Below, piece after piece: positions 10,887 to 18,177 of a stretch of 64,000 nt of DNA (positions are counted from its first letter, which is position 1; each line of letters opens with the position of its first letter). The position numbers and the translations under genes were made by a program. The notes below the pieces were generated by a model. That model was not told where the DNA came from. It saw only the letters and a list, made by a program, of their open reading frames with translations, and searched no databases. Source of the DNA: Bradymonadales bacterium (GTDB lineage Bacteria > Myxococcota_A > Bradymonadia > JAFGEP01); contig JAFGEP010000005.1 of NCBI GenBank assembly GCA_016931535.1, positions 1-64,000 on the forward strand, read 5' to 3'.

Positions 10887-11735
10887 ATGAAAGAAAATCG
10901 GCGAGCCGTCCTGCTCATCGCCCTGTTGGCCTGGTTTCAACCCGGTTGTCGCGACGCACCGGTCTGCGACTTGAACCTGGCAGCCAGCCTCCGGCTGGCC
11001 ACCACCACCAGTGTCGACAACAGCGGCCTGTTGGCCTATCTGCTGCCCCACTTCGTGCAACGCACCGGGATCCGGGTGGACGTCGTGGCGGTCGGTACCG
11101 GCAACGCCTTGCGGCTGGCGGAGAATGGAGATGCAGACGCGGTGCTGGTCCACGCGCCTCGGGCCGAGCTGGAGTTCGTCCGCCGGGGAGCGGGGGTGAA
11201 CCGACGACGGGTGATGGTCAACGAGTTCATCTTGGTCGGCCCGCCCCAAGACCCCGCGGGTATCGCCGGGCTGGAGGACGCCACGTTGGCGCTGGAGCGG
11301 ATCAGGAGCAGCGGCGCCTCGTTCGTGTCCCGAGGCGACACCTCCGGCACACACAACAAGGAGCTGGAGTTGTGGGAAGCGATCGGAGTCGTGCCCCAGT
11401 CGGGGGGGTGGTACATCGAGACCGGCCAGGGGATGGCCGCCACCCTGCTCATCGGCTCCGAGAGGCATGCCTACTGCCTGACTGACGAGGCGACCTTCCT
11501 GAGCCAGCGCCATGTGCTCGAGCTGGAAACGATGGTCCGGGGAGATCCCCGACTGTCAAACCCCTACCACATCATGGCGGTCAACCCTCAACTGCACCCT
11601 GAAACCCGCTATCTCGAGGCCATGCTATTGATCGCCTGGATCACCTCGCCCGAAGGCGCCCAACTTATCGCAAGCTACCAACAAGACGGGCGGACGCTGT
11701 TTATCCCCGACCCTTCGGACGGCGATCCGCAGTAG
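10887..11735 (+). CDS. tupA: Tungstate-binding lipoprotein
   Basis: The 282-residue substrate-binding protein has a lipobox ending in FQPGC (C21), so it is probably anchored in a membrane and faces the periplasm. It carries TTTSVDNSG from residue 39 and SRGDTSGTHNKE at 148-159. These two oxyanion-binding stretches are typical of TupA-type proteins, which bind tungstate very tightly. It is divergent from tupBC rather than in the same operon, which is less common. The gene feeds metal to the adjacent moaA-moeA-mog cofactor pathway. Confidence 0.88.
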   Translation: MKENRRAVLLIALLAWFQPGCRDAPVCDLNLAASLRLATTTSVDNSGLLAYLLPHFVQRTGIRVDVVAVGTGNALRLAENGDADAVLVHAPRAELEFVRRGAGVNRRRVMVNEFILVGPPQDPAGIAGLEDATLALERIRSSGASFVSRGDTSGTHNKELELWEAIGVVPQSGGWYIETGQGMAATLLIGSERHAYCLTDEATFLSQRHVLELETMVRGDPRLSNPYHIMAVNPQLHPETRYLEAMLLIAWITSPEGAQLIASYQQDGRTLFIPDPSDGDPQ

Positions 11736-11853
11736 TCCGAACATCTGGAGGCACAAAGTGGTACGGATGGAACTCGGCACCCCTTCAGCTGCGAGGGTTA
11801 CCAGTGCCAACCGATCGAGCGACCGATGCGCCACAGAGGCCCCAGACACAGCG

Positions 11854-12537
11854 CTAGCGAGGTCGTTCGAGCCGCTCCCAGCGTCCCTGCATGATGATGG
11901 ACTGCTGACCGATCAACAGGTGCTCGTTTTCAGGGGACAATAGCTCACAGGCGACCGCCTCGATCCAGAGGACCGCCGTGCCAGGTCGTGCCTGGCGCGG
12001 AGCGGTGTGGCCGGGCTTGACCATCACCCCTTCGGGGATCAGGACCAGGCGATCCCGGGGATAGATCCGCTCTACCACCCGGATGGGGAAGGATGCCTGC
12101 CTGTCACCGTACCAACCAGACAGATCCATCACCGCATAACAGGCCGGTTGGGGACCGTTGTAAAAGACCGGTTGGTTGTCGGTGAAGAAGCGGAGGTCTT
12201 CGATCATCGAACCATCTTCGGCTCGTACCTGGAGACGAACCTCACCGGCCCGAAAAGGAATGGACTGGACCCGCCCCCCGCCAATGCGGGTCGGTCCCTT
12301 CCGGTCGATCTGGATCTCCACCGGCTGGCGGCTTTGGTTTGCGATGATCAGATCCACTCGGTCGTATTGGAAGCTCTTTCCCTCGTCACACCACCAACCG
12401 ATGGCCCAGGGCAGTGCCGCCAGCCCAGCCAGAAGCAGGACCGCACCCAGCACCGCGGTGGGACCGCGCCGGAAGAGGCCTCTGGATGAAGCGGTGTCCA
12501 GGTCGTTGGAAGAGCTGTCGGAGTGATCGGGAGCCAT
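11854..12537 (-). CDS. Hypothetical membrane-anchored protein
   Basis: The 227-residue protein starts with a polar Ser/Asp-rich stretch. One membrane helix follows at about residues 28-49 (AVLGAVLLLAGLAALPWAIGWW), and a soluble domain of about 175 residues would lie outside the cytoplasm. The domain contains DRVDLIIANQSRQPVEIQID, suggestive of a beta-sandwich, but I recognise no family. The start at 12537 follows a GGTGG; an upstream in-frame start at 12639 would abut the divergent murA. It may share a regulatory gap with murA. No function is assigned. Confidence 0.65.
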   Translation of the reverse strand: MAPDHSDSSSNDLDTASSRGLFRRGPTAVLGAVLLLAGLAALPWAIGWWCDEGKSFQYDRVDLIIANQSRQPVEIQIDRKGPTRIGGGRVQSIPFRAGEVRLQVRAEDGSMIEDLRFFTDNQPVFYNGPQPACYAVMDLSGWYGDRQASFPIRVVERIYPRDRLVLIPEGVMVKPGHTAPRQARPGTAVLWIEAVACELLSPENEHLLIGQQSIIMQGRWERLERPR

Positions 12538-12641
12538 CGACCACCGGCACAGGAAGGCGAAGGCACCGGTTGTACCACTGATGGCCTTGGTGATACAACA
12601 CGCCGAGTCGGGAAAGACCGGCATGTAGACCGGGGACAATC

Positions 12642-13928
12642 ATGGATAAATTCGTCATTACCGGCGGAAAGCGGCTCGCAGGGGACTTTTTTCCCAGCGG
12701 CAGCAAGAACGAGGCGTTACCGGCCATCTCCGCAGCCCTCCTGACCGACCAGGAGGTCATCCTCGATAATATCCCCCATATCCGAGACGTGGAGGTGATG
12801 GTCCAGCTGGTGGAACGGCTGGGGGCCGAAGTCCGCTGGATCGAGCACAACCGGCTGTCGATCAAGGCCGCCCAGCTGGAGGGAGTCCAGCTGGACCCCG
12901 ACCTGTGCCAACGAGCTCGGGCCTCGATCCTGTTTGCCGGACCCATGCTGGCCAGAGCCAAGGAGGTGCTGTTGCCGCCTCCCGGGGGAGATGTCATCGG
13001 GCGGCGGCGCCTGGACACGCACATCCTGGGGCTTCAGGCTCTGGGCGCCCGCTTCGACTACGACAACACCTTGCGATTCCAGGCACCACAGCTGTCCGGC
13101 GCCGATATCTTCCTGGACGAGGCTTCGGTTACCGCCACCGAGAACATCATCATGGCAGCGGTGCTTGCCCGGGGGACGACCGTGATCCGCAACGCCGCCT
13201 GCGAGCCTCACGTCCAGGGGCTGTGCCGAATGCTCACCCAGATGGGAGCCCGAATCGAGGGCATCGGCTCCAACACCCTGATCATCGACGGGGTCAAGGG
13301 GCTATGGGGTGGACACCACACCATCGGACCGGACTACCTGGAGATCGGGAGCATGATCGGGCTGGCATCCATCACCAACTCCGATGTCACGCTCTGCCGA
13401 GTCCGGCCTGACGAGCTGCGCATGATCCTGATGGTATTCGAAAAGCTGGGAATCAGCGCGGAGATCGGCGAAGACCGGATTCGGATCGCCCCCAACCAAC
13501 CGCTCGAGATCCGCAGCGACTTCCTGAACGAGATCCCCAAGATCGATGATGCTCCCTGGCCCGCTTTCCCGACCGACCTGATGTCCATCGCCATCACCGT
13601 GGCGACTCAGGCCAAGGGGGCCGTGCTCTTCTTCGAGAAGATGTTCGATGGCCGCATGTTCTTCACCGATCATCTCATCGCCATGGGTGCCCGCATCATC
13701 CTGTGCGATCCGCATCGGATCGTCGTGGTGGGGCCATCCCAGCTGGTCGGCGCACGGGTGGAAAGCCCGGACGTCCGAGCCGGCATGGCCTTGCTCATCG
13801 CCGCCTTGTGTGCCCGAGGTGATACGACGATCTTCAACATCCGCCAGATCGATCGGGGGTACGAACGGATCGACCAGAAGCTCAACGCGCTGGGGGCGGA
13901 CATCAAACGGCTGCCCGTCAACTCCTGA
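12642..13928 (+). CDS. murA: UDP-N-acetylglucosamine 1-carboxyvinyltransferase, Asp-type
   Basis: The 428-residue enzyme transfers enolpyruvate from PEP to UDP-GlcNAc, the first committed step of peptidoglycan synthesis in the cytoplasm. It begins MDKFVITGGKRLAGDFFPSG and retains K22/N23 (SGSKNEALP). In the active-site loop the usual PGGC is PGGD: Asp117 occupies the position of E. coli Cys115, the residue alkylated by fosfomycin. Asp at this place is known from Mycobacterium and Chlamydia and gives intrinsic fosfomycin resistance. Length and domains are normal, so the substitution does not suggest decay. MurA rather than AroA is clear from the N-terminus. Confidence 0.95.
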   Translation: MDKFVITGGKRLAGDFFPSGSKNEALPAISAALLTDQEVILDNIPHIRDVEVMVQLVERLGAEVRWIEHNRLSIKAAQLEGVQLDPDLCQRARASILFAGPMLARAKEVLLPPPGGDVIGRRRLDTHILGLQALGARFDYDNTLRFQAPQLSGADIFLDEASVTATENIIMAAVLARGTTVIRNAACEPHVQGLCRMLTQMGARIEGIGSNTLIIDGVKGLWGGHHTIGPDYLEIGSMIGLASITNSDVTLCRVRPDELRMILMVFEKLGISAEIGEDRIRIAPNQPLEIRSDFLNEIPKIDDAPWPAFPTDLMSIAITVATQAKGAVLFFEKMFDGRMFFTDHLIAMGARIILCDPHRIVVVGPSQLVGARVESPDVRAGMALLIAALCARGDTTIFNIRQIDRGYERIDQKLNALGADIKRLPVNS

Positions 13929-14056
13929 TCCACTCCCAACGGCACACCGGTGCGGCCAGATCACAGCCGACCCACCGGACGACCCCCGGCTGAGCCGGCG
14001 GCGGTTTGGGCGTCTTCCTTCACCGACTCCGGCTTCCTTGGCCGGAACACCAACCT

Positions 14057-14836
14057 TCACGGGCGCGCCCCGGTGGCGATCCAGCGCTCGATCTCGAGCA
14101 ACAGCGGAGGCTCCAGCGGCGGGTCGCCCGACCAGCCCGGGGGCATGGCGCCAAACCGCCGTTGGGGATAGTCGGGCAAGATCTTGTGCATCAGGTAGGA
14201 ACGGGGGGGATCGAAGGGAACCACCCGCATCCGGCCCTCCCATTCGAGGGAGGGAACGCCCACCAGGCCATCATGGGTCAACGGGGCGAGGTCGTGGTCG
14301 AGATCGTGGCAGTGGCATCGCCGTTCCAGGGTGGGTCGGATGGAAGCGGCAAAGGAGATCGCCTGTTGGATCCGGTTCTGATCCACCGTGCCCGCCTGGC
14401 CGCTCTGGAAGTGCAGGGAGAAGGGCACGACCAGCGGAGAACCGGCGATCGACCGCACCGTATCCGGATTCAAGGTCACGGTGTAGACCAGCTCGGAGCG
14501 GTAGTTTCGGGTAGGGTAGAAGGTCAAGGTCCGCTCCGTCATGTTGTAACGGCTCAGACCCGCGGCCGAAATACTTCCGCTGGACACGATCACGGCATCG
14601 AAGTAGTGGAAGGAATCGGGATCCAGGTATCGGTTGAAGCGGATGATCACCGGTTGGTTGAGCGGGACCCAGCTGGCGCCATCCGTCGGCGAGCAATCTG
14701 CCACTCGGAAGACTTCCAGCTCCTGCTGGTACTGCCAGGTCAGATCCGTCCCATCCAGCTCACAGGCGATGGCCAGAAGGGCCATGACCAGAGGGAACGC
14801 GGGGCGTGGTTTGAGCAGGCAGAAAGGCTTGGACAT
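14057..14836 (-). CDS. Lipoprotein with Ig-like domain and degenerate heme-type C-terminus
   Basis: The 259-residue protein has a lipobox ending LLAIAC (C25). An N-terminal region (about 40-150) reads like a bacterial Ig-like (SbsA-type) domain: PLNQPVIIRFNRYLDPDSF and YRSELVYTVTLNPDTV. The C-terminal 90 residues resemble small cytochrome-type domains of secreted proteins, ending MPPGWSGDPPLEPPLLLEIE then RWIATGA. The expected CxxCH is instead CHCH near residue 175, one residue short. Heme attachment is therefore doubtful. A terminator of the upstream Pal gene lies just before its start, so it probably has its own promoter. Confidence 0.75.
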   Translation of the reverse strand: MSKPFCLLKPRPAFPLVMALLAIACELDGTDLTWQYQQELEVFRVADCSPTDGASWVPLNQPVIIRFNRYLDPDSFHYFDAVIVSSGSISAAGLSRYNMTERTLTFYPTRNYRSELVYTVTLNPDTVRSIAGSPLVVPFSLHFQSGQAGTVDQNRIQQAISFAASIRPTLERRCHCHDLDHDLAPLTHDGLVGVPSLEWEGRMRVVPFDPPRSYLMHKILPDYPQRRFGAMPPGWSGDPPLEPPLLLEIERWIATGARP

Positions 14837-14844
14837 GGTTCGCT

Positions 14845-14883
14845 AAAAAAAAAACGCCGCCGTTCTGGAAGAACGGCGGCGTT
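14845..14883 (-). terminator. Intrinsic terminator of the pal-like gene
   Basis: A perfect 13-bp inverted repeat (14853-14865 with 14871-14883) closes a 5-base loop. On the minus strand it is followed by about ten U residues (A-run at 14845-14854 on the plus strand). It lies 27 bases past the stop of the pal-like gene. Confidence 0.92.
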
Positions 14884-14909
14884 GATCGGCTCAAATCACC
14901 CGAGTCCGG

Positions 14910-15674
14910 TTATCTCCAGACAAACTCGGTACGACGATTCCGCCGCCAGGCGTCCTCGTTCGATCCCAGGGCCACAGGCCGGCTCTCGCCGTAGCTGACC
15001 GTGCTCATCCGGGTGTCGGCGATCCCCAGGTTGCCCAGGTAGGTCTTGGCGCTGCGAGCGCGCCGCTCACCCAATGCCATGTTGTAGGCATCGGTGCCGC
15101 GCTCGTCGCAATGGCCTTCGATGGTGATCTCGTCTTCGGGGAACTCCCTGAGACAGGTGGCGTTGCCGTTCAGACGAGACTCCTGGTCCCGACGGATCAC
15201 GCTCTCGTCGAAGTCGAAGTAGACGGTCTGCATCTCGCGAGACTGGCAAGCCAGGGTGGAAACACAGCGGTTGTTCTCGCAGCGCTCGTTCGCCCCGCAA
15301 TCGGAGTCGGCGACGCAGTCCACGCAGCTGTTGTTATGGCATTGCTGTCCAGCGGGACAGGGCCGATCGGGGTCACAGCCGGTGATGCAGCGATGGTTCT
15401 GGCAGATCTGGCCCTCGGGGCATTCGCCCGTGGCGCAGCACTGAAGTGCAACGCAGCTCCCGTTGCGGCACTCAGAACAGCCGGTGCAGTCTGCACCGTC
15501 TCGGCAGGCAACGCAGCGGCCGTCTACACAGTAGACCATCCCTTCCATGTTATACCCCTGGCATCGCGCATCCGTGTCGCAATCCGGCGGGTTCCAGCAC
15601 TTGCATCCCACCAGGGAAAACGATGTGAAGATGACCAAAAGCCACAGAAACGACCAAATCCGGTGGGTCTTCAT
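14910..15674 (-). CDS. pal: Pal-type peptidoglycan-associated lipoprotein with cysteine-rich insert
   Basis: The 254-residue protein has a signal peptide with lipobox LVGC (C24) and a C-terminal OmpA-like peptidoglycan-binding domain from about residue 150. That domain contains VYFDFDESVI, IEGHCDERGTDAYN and the arginine-rich NMALGERRARSAKTYL. This matches Pal, which tethers the outer membrane to the cell wall. Between lipobox and domain, residues 24-143 contain 25 cysteines in short spaced repeats (for example CPAGQQCHNNSCVDC). Standard Pal proteins have a short linker here. A CpoB-like gene lies next upstream on the same strand, supporting a Tol-Pal link, but no tol genes are present. Confidence 0.88.
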   Translation of the reverse strand: MKTHRIWSFLWLLVIFTSFSLVGCKCWNPPDCDTDARCQGYNMEGMVYCVDGRCVACRDGADCTGCSECRNGSCVALQCCATGECPEGQICQNHRCITGCDPDRPCPAGQQCHNNSCVDCVADSDCGANERCENNRCVSTLACQSREMQTVYFDFDESVIRRDQESRLNGNATCLREFPEDEITIEGHCDERGTDAYNMALGERRARSAKTYLGNLGIADTRMSTVSYGESRPVALGSNEDAWRRNRRTEFVWR

Positions 15675-15901
15675 GAATGATCCTCCCTCTCGTGAACGCC
15701 ATCGGTCGTTGGACCGAAACTCAACTTCCCCTTCAAACGAATAACCTTGGATCTACTTAACGACCAGGTACGAAGCCCTGTTGGACCCCGAACTTGCTCA
15801 ACTCGGTATGGTTCGCCCAACCTCGTCCTTATGCCAATCCTGACCGTGGTTGAGGCCTACTTCCCTCAGCTCATTACCACCTAGAGGACAACGTGGGCGG
15901 T

Positions 15902-15930
15902 ACCCTACGTAATCTACTTCCCCTTGTCAA
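15902..15930 (-). promoter_or_regulatory. Sigma-70 type promoter upstream of the pal-like gene
   Basis: The minus strand shows TTGACA (15925-15930), 17 bases, then TAGGGT (15902-15907), pointing at the pal-like gene with a leader of about 220 bases. The whole gap 15675-16046 (372 bases) holds no convincing gene; this promoter is the only signal I can support there. The long leader could be regulated, but I recognise no riboswitch. Confidence 0.6.
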
Positions 15931-16046
15931 GCGCTCTTGAATGCATGTTCCGAGCTTGGCAACCCCAACCCCATTCTTCCGGTCGGTCGGATCCCCCCTG
16001 TGCTCCATGAGTCCGAACCACGCAGCCAAGAGGGATCCCTGGCCGC

Positions 16047-16460
16047 CTAGCGGCGCCGCCCCAGCCGAATGTCCACATCCTCCATGAACAACGTGAGCTG
16101 CTCGGAAAGCTGGTTCAGCCGAAACTCGACCTGCTCCAGCTGACCCCGCAGCGTCTGCAGCTCATTCAGGTACCCCTCCATGCGGCCTCCCATCTCGGTG
16201 TTGGTCCGCCGCAGCATCGCCTGCGCCTCGTCAAGGGCGCTCCGCAAATTTCCGATCTCCGTCTCGGCGGTCTGGATCAGATCACCGATCTGCCGCCGAT
16301 CCGCAGAGACCGACTGATTCAGCTCGGCAAAACGAGCGTTGAGTGCATCGAGTTCCTGACGCATTCGCCGTCCCTCCGAGGAAGAGACACATCCAACGGC
16401 GATGCTCAGGCCGATGATCAGCACAATAACCCTGCCTAGCTTGACGTCTCTTGGGTCCAT
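16047..16460 (-). CDS. Coiled-coil lipoprotein resembling the CpoB/YbgF N-terminus
   Basis: The 137-residue protein has a hydrophobic leader ending in IAVGC (lipobox Cys24). The rest is almost entirely heptad-like helix (MRQELDALNARFAELNQSV, LRSALDEAQAMLRRTN, LEQVEFRLNQLSEQL). CpoB/YbgF, a Tol-Pal cofactor, has such a trimerising coil followed by TPR repeats, but no TPR part is present here. The ATG at 16460 is favoured because it places the leader directly at the N-terminus. The gene precedes pal on the same strand with 372 bases between, so it may not be co-transcribed. A general murein-lipoprotein-like spacer role is an alternative. Confidence 0.7.
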   Translation of the reverse strand: MDPRDVKLGRVIVLIIGLSIAVGCVSSSEGRRMRQELDALNARFAELNQSVSADRRQIGDLIQTAETEIGNLRSALDEAQAMLRRTNTEMGGRMEGYLNELQTLRGQLEQVEFRLNQLSEQLTLFMEDVDIRLGRRR

Positions 16461-16503
16461 CCGCTTCTTCTCCACAACCCCGTCCAGAGGCGGGGAAGCC
16501 GGT

Positions 16504-16520
16504 TTACAGCCTGGCTGTAA
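16504..16520. promoter_or_regulatory. Perfect 17-bp palindrome, candidate operator
   Basis: TTACAGCC-T-GGCTGTAA is a perfect 8-bp inverted repeat around one base. It lies in the 159-base gap between the divergent CpoB-like and response-regulator/XRE genes, 44 bases from the first and 100 from the second. The size and symmetry suit a dimeric helix-turn-helix protein, and the neighbouring XRE-domain regulator is the obvious candidate. Binding is inferred only. Confidence 0.55.
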
Positions 16521-16556
16521 TTTTCTTAACAACTTGAGTTTCTTGAACTTTTCCCC

Positions 16557-16585
16557 TTGACGGGATCGCTCCAATACCGTACTTA
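16557..16585 (+). promoter_or_regulatory. Promoter of the response regulator/XRE gene
   Basis: TTGACG (16557-16562), a 17-base spacer and TACTTA (16580-16585) face the response-regulator gene, giving a leader of about 30 bases. The palindrome at 16504-16520 lies about 36 bases upstream of the -35, a suitable place for an activator. Confidence 0.55.
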
Positions 16586-16619
16586 CTCAGACACATGGGC
16601 AAAACTAGGGAGGAGAGGG

Positions 16620-17213
16620 GTGCAAATCAACATCCTCATTGTAGACGACGATCGAGATATCTGCGAATACGTCAAGATGCTGCTTGCGCAAAACGGGTAC
16701 ACGGTGGATGCCCTCAATGATCCCACCAAGGTGATCGATACCCTGCGATCCAAGCATTACCACATGGTCATCCTCGACCTGATGATGCCCCAGGTCAGCG
16801 GGCTCGAGGTGCTCAACCAGATCCGGGAGATAGACGACGACATCGCCATCGTCATCTTCACGGCTCACCCGTCGGTTGACTCGGCCGTCATCTCCTTGCA
16901 GCAGAACGTCTCGGACTACATCAAGAAGCCGTTCGATGTGGACGAGTTCGTGATGACCATCGAACGGGTGCTCAAGAAAAAGGGCCTCCTGGTCGATCCG
17001 GAGGAGGAGCTGCACGCCACCATTGGTCGATCGGTACGGGAGAAGCGGAAGGCGTCGGGGCTGACCCTCCGGCAGATGTCCAACCGCACCGGCTTGTCGG
17101 TCAGCCTGCTTTCGCAGATCGAACGGGCCGAGAGCAGCGCCTCCGTCTCCAGCCTGTTCAAGCTGGCCAACGCCATGGGCTGCAAGATCACCTCCTTCTT
17201 CGGCAACTTCTAG
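16620..17213 (+). CDS. Response regulator with receiver and XRE helix-turn-helix domains
   Basis: The 197-residue protein has a receiver domain (about 3-118) with acidic pocket DDD (9-11), phospho-acceptor D53 in VILDLMMP, T81 and K103. A linker leads to an XRE-type HTH (about 137-193) with SGLTLRQMSNRTGLSVSLLS and QIERAESSASVSSLFKLANA. Receivers normally pair with winged-helix, LuxR or NtrC outputs, so an XRE output is uncommon. The GTG at 16620 follows AGGAGAGG and places the first strand right at the N-terminus. No histidine kinase is adjacent, so its partner must be encoded elsewhere. It is divergent from the CpoB-like/Pal genes and may control them. Confidence 0.88.
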   Translation: MQINILIVDDDRDICEYVKMLLAQNGYTVDALNDPTKVIDTLRSKHYHMVILDLMMPQVSGLEVLNQIREIDDDIAIVIFTAHPSVDSAVISLQQNVSDYIKKPFDVDEFVMTIERVLKKKGLLVDPEEELHATIGRSVREKRKASGLTLRQMSNRTGLSVSLLSQIERAESSASVSSLFKLANAMGCKITSFFGNF

Positions 17214-17228
17214 GTCCCGTTCCCCCTC

Positions 17229-17263
17229 AAAAAAGAACGGCCCGGCCGATCCCGGCCGGGCCG
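17229..17263 (-). terminator. Intrinsic terminator after the first beta-barrel gene
   Basis: A GC-rich inverted repeat (17238-17247 with 17254-17263, 10 bp) is followed on the minus strand by a U-run (A-run 17229-17234 on plus). It lies about 30 bases past the stop of the minus-strand gene at 17293. It also sits just after the plus-strand regulator but has no T-run in that direction. Confidence 0.85.
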
Positions 17264-17292
17264 CTGCAGAGATCACTCTGCCCGCTCAGGTT

Positions 17293-17961
17293 CTACCGGA
17301 ACCACACGGTGAAACCTGCGGCGCCCCAGAGGTCTCCCGACAGGCCCAGGCCGATGCCGGAGGCATCGTAGTCCTCGGGATCCAGCCCGCTGGGGGCACC
17401 ACTGCCGCAAGCACCCATGTCGAAGCGGGTGCAGGCCAGGTCGTCGTCTCCGATGAAGTCCAGCGTGAAGCCGGCCTGGGCGAAGAGGGAGAGATACTGG
17501 GTGGGGAAGAACTCGCCCTGGATACCCACGCCGACGACGATGTTGGTCGAGGAGCTTTCGGTGTCGGCGGTATCACCCGGTGCATCGAGCTCTTCGCTGA
17601 AGGCCTGGATATCGCCTCCGAAGATGACCCCCAGACTTCCCTTCTGCCAGTAGGCCAGCTTGTACAGGCCGTACAGACCGAAGTCGAACTCGGTCATGCT
17701 GTAATCGGTCTCAGCGTTGTCGACATCCTCCGGCTCCACGGTGGCGGACACGAAGCGCATGCCAAAGGTGGCCTGCACACCGAACACCGGGGTGATGAAG
17801 TACCTGAGGTTGATCCCGTTGGTACCCCCCAGAGAGGTGTTGGCGCCGATACCGAACGCTCCCCCCTTGTTGGCCCAATCCTGCTCCTGAGCAAGGGCAC
17901 TGCCAGCCATCAACATGGTGGCCATCAATGCAAGCGTGAACCAAAGCCCAAATCTCTTCAT
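17293..17961 (-). CDS. Outer-membrane beta-barrel protein, copy A
   Basis: The 222-residue protein has a clear signal peptide (MKRFGLWFTLALMATMLMAG, cleavage after SALA) and alternating aromatic strands ending in AAGFTVWFR. That terminal aromatic signature is typical of outer-membrane barrels. It is closely related along its whole length to the gene at 18178-18846; long blocks such as VEPEDVDNAETDYSMTEFDF are almost identical. Two cysteines, near the C-terminal loop LACTRFDMGAC, could form a surface disulfide. No function can be named. A terminator follows it, and a 216-base gap without a gene precedes it. Confidence 0.82.
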   Translation of the reverse strand: MKRFGLWFTLALMATMLMAGSALAQEQDWANKGGAFGIGANTSLGGTNGINLRYFITPVFGVQATFGMRFVSATVEPEDVDNAETDYSMTEFDFGLYGLYKLAYWQKGSLGVIFGGDIQAFSEELDAPGDTADTESSSTNIVVGVGIQGEFFPTQYLSLFAQAGFTLDFIGDDDLACTRFDMGACGSGAPSGLDPEDYDASGIGLGLSGDLWGAAGFTVWFR

Positions 17962-18177
17962 GGCAAACCTCCTGTCTGGTTTCTATGTTGCAACTGACAA
18001 GTCGGGTCTTGTACCACACCCGAACGGAACAGGCTACCCCTTGTTGAACGGACTGTGAGCTGGCGGATCGCAGGACGTCGATCCACGCATTGAGGCCCGG
18101 GATTGACCCCACCCCGGACAAGACGGGATCGTCGGCACCATCTGGCCGATTGGCGAGAACCGACCGGTTGACCGGCG

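Noticed and set aside
13302..14243. A 313-codon minus-strand frame opposite the end of murA
   Set aside because: It overlaps conserved murA codons and contains no recognisable domain; it is an antisense shadow.
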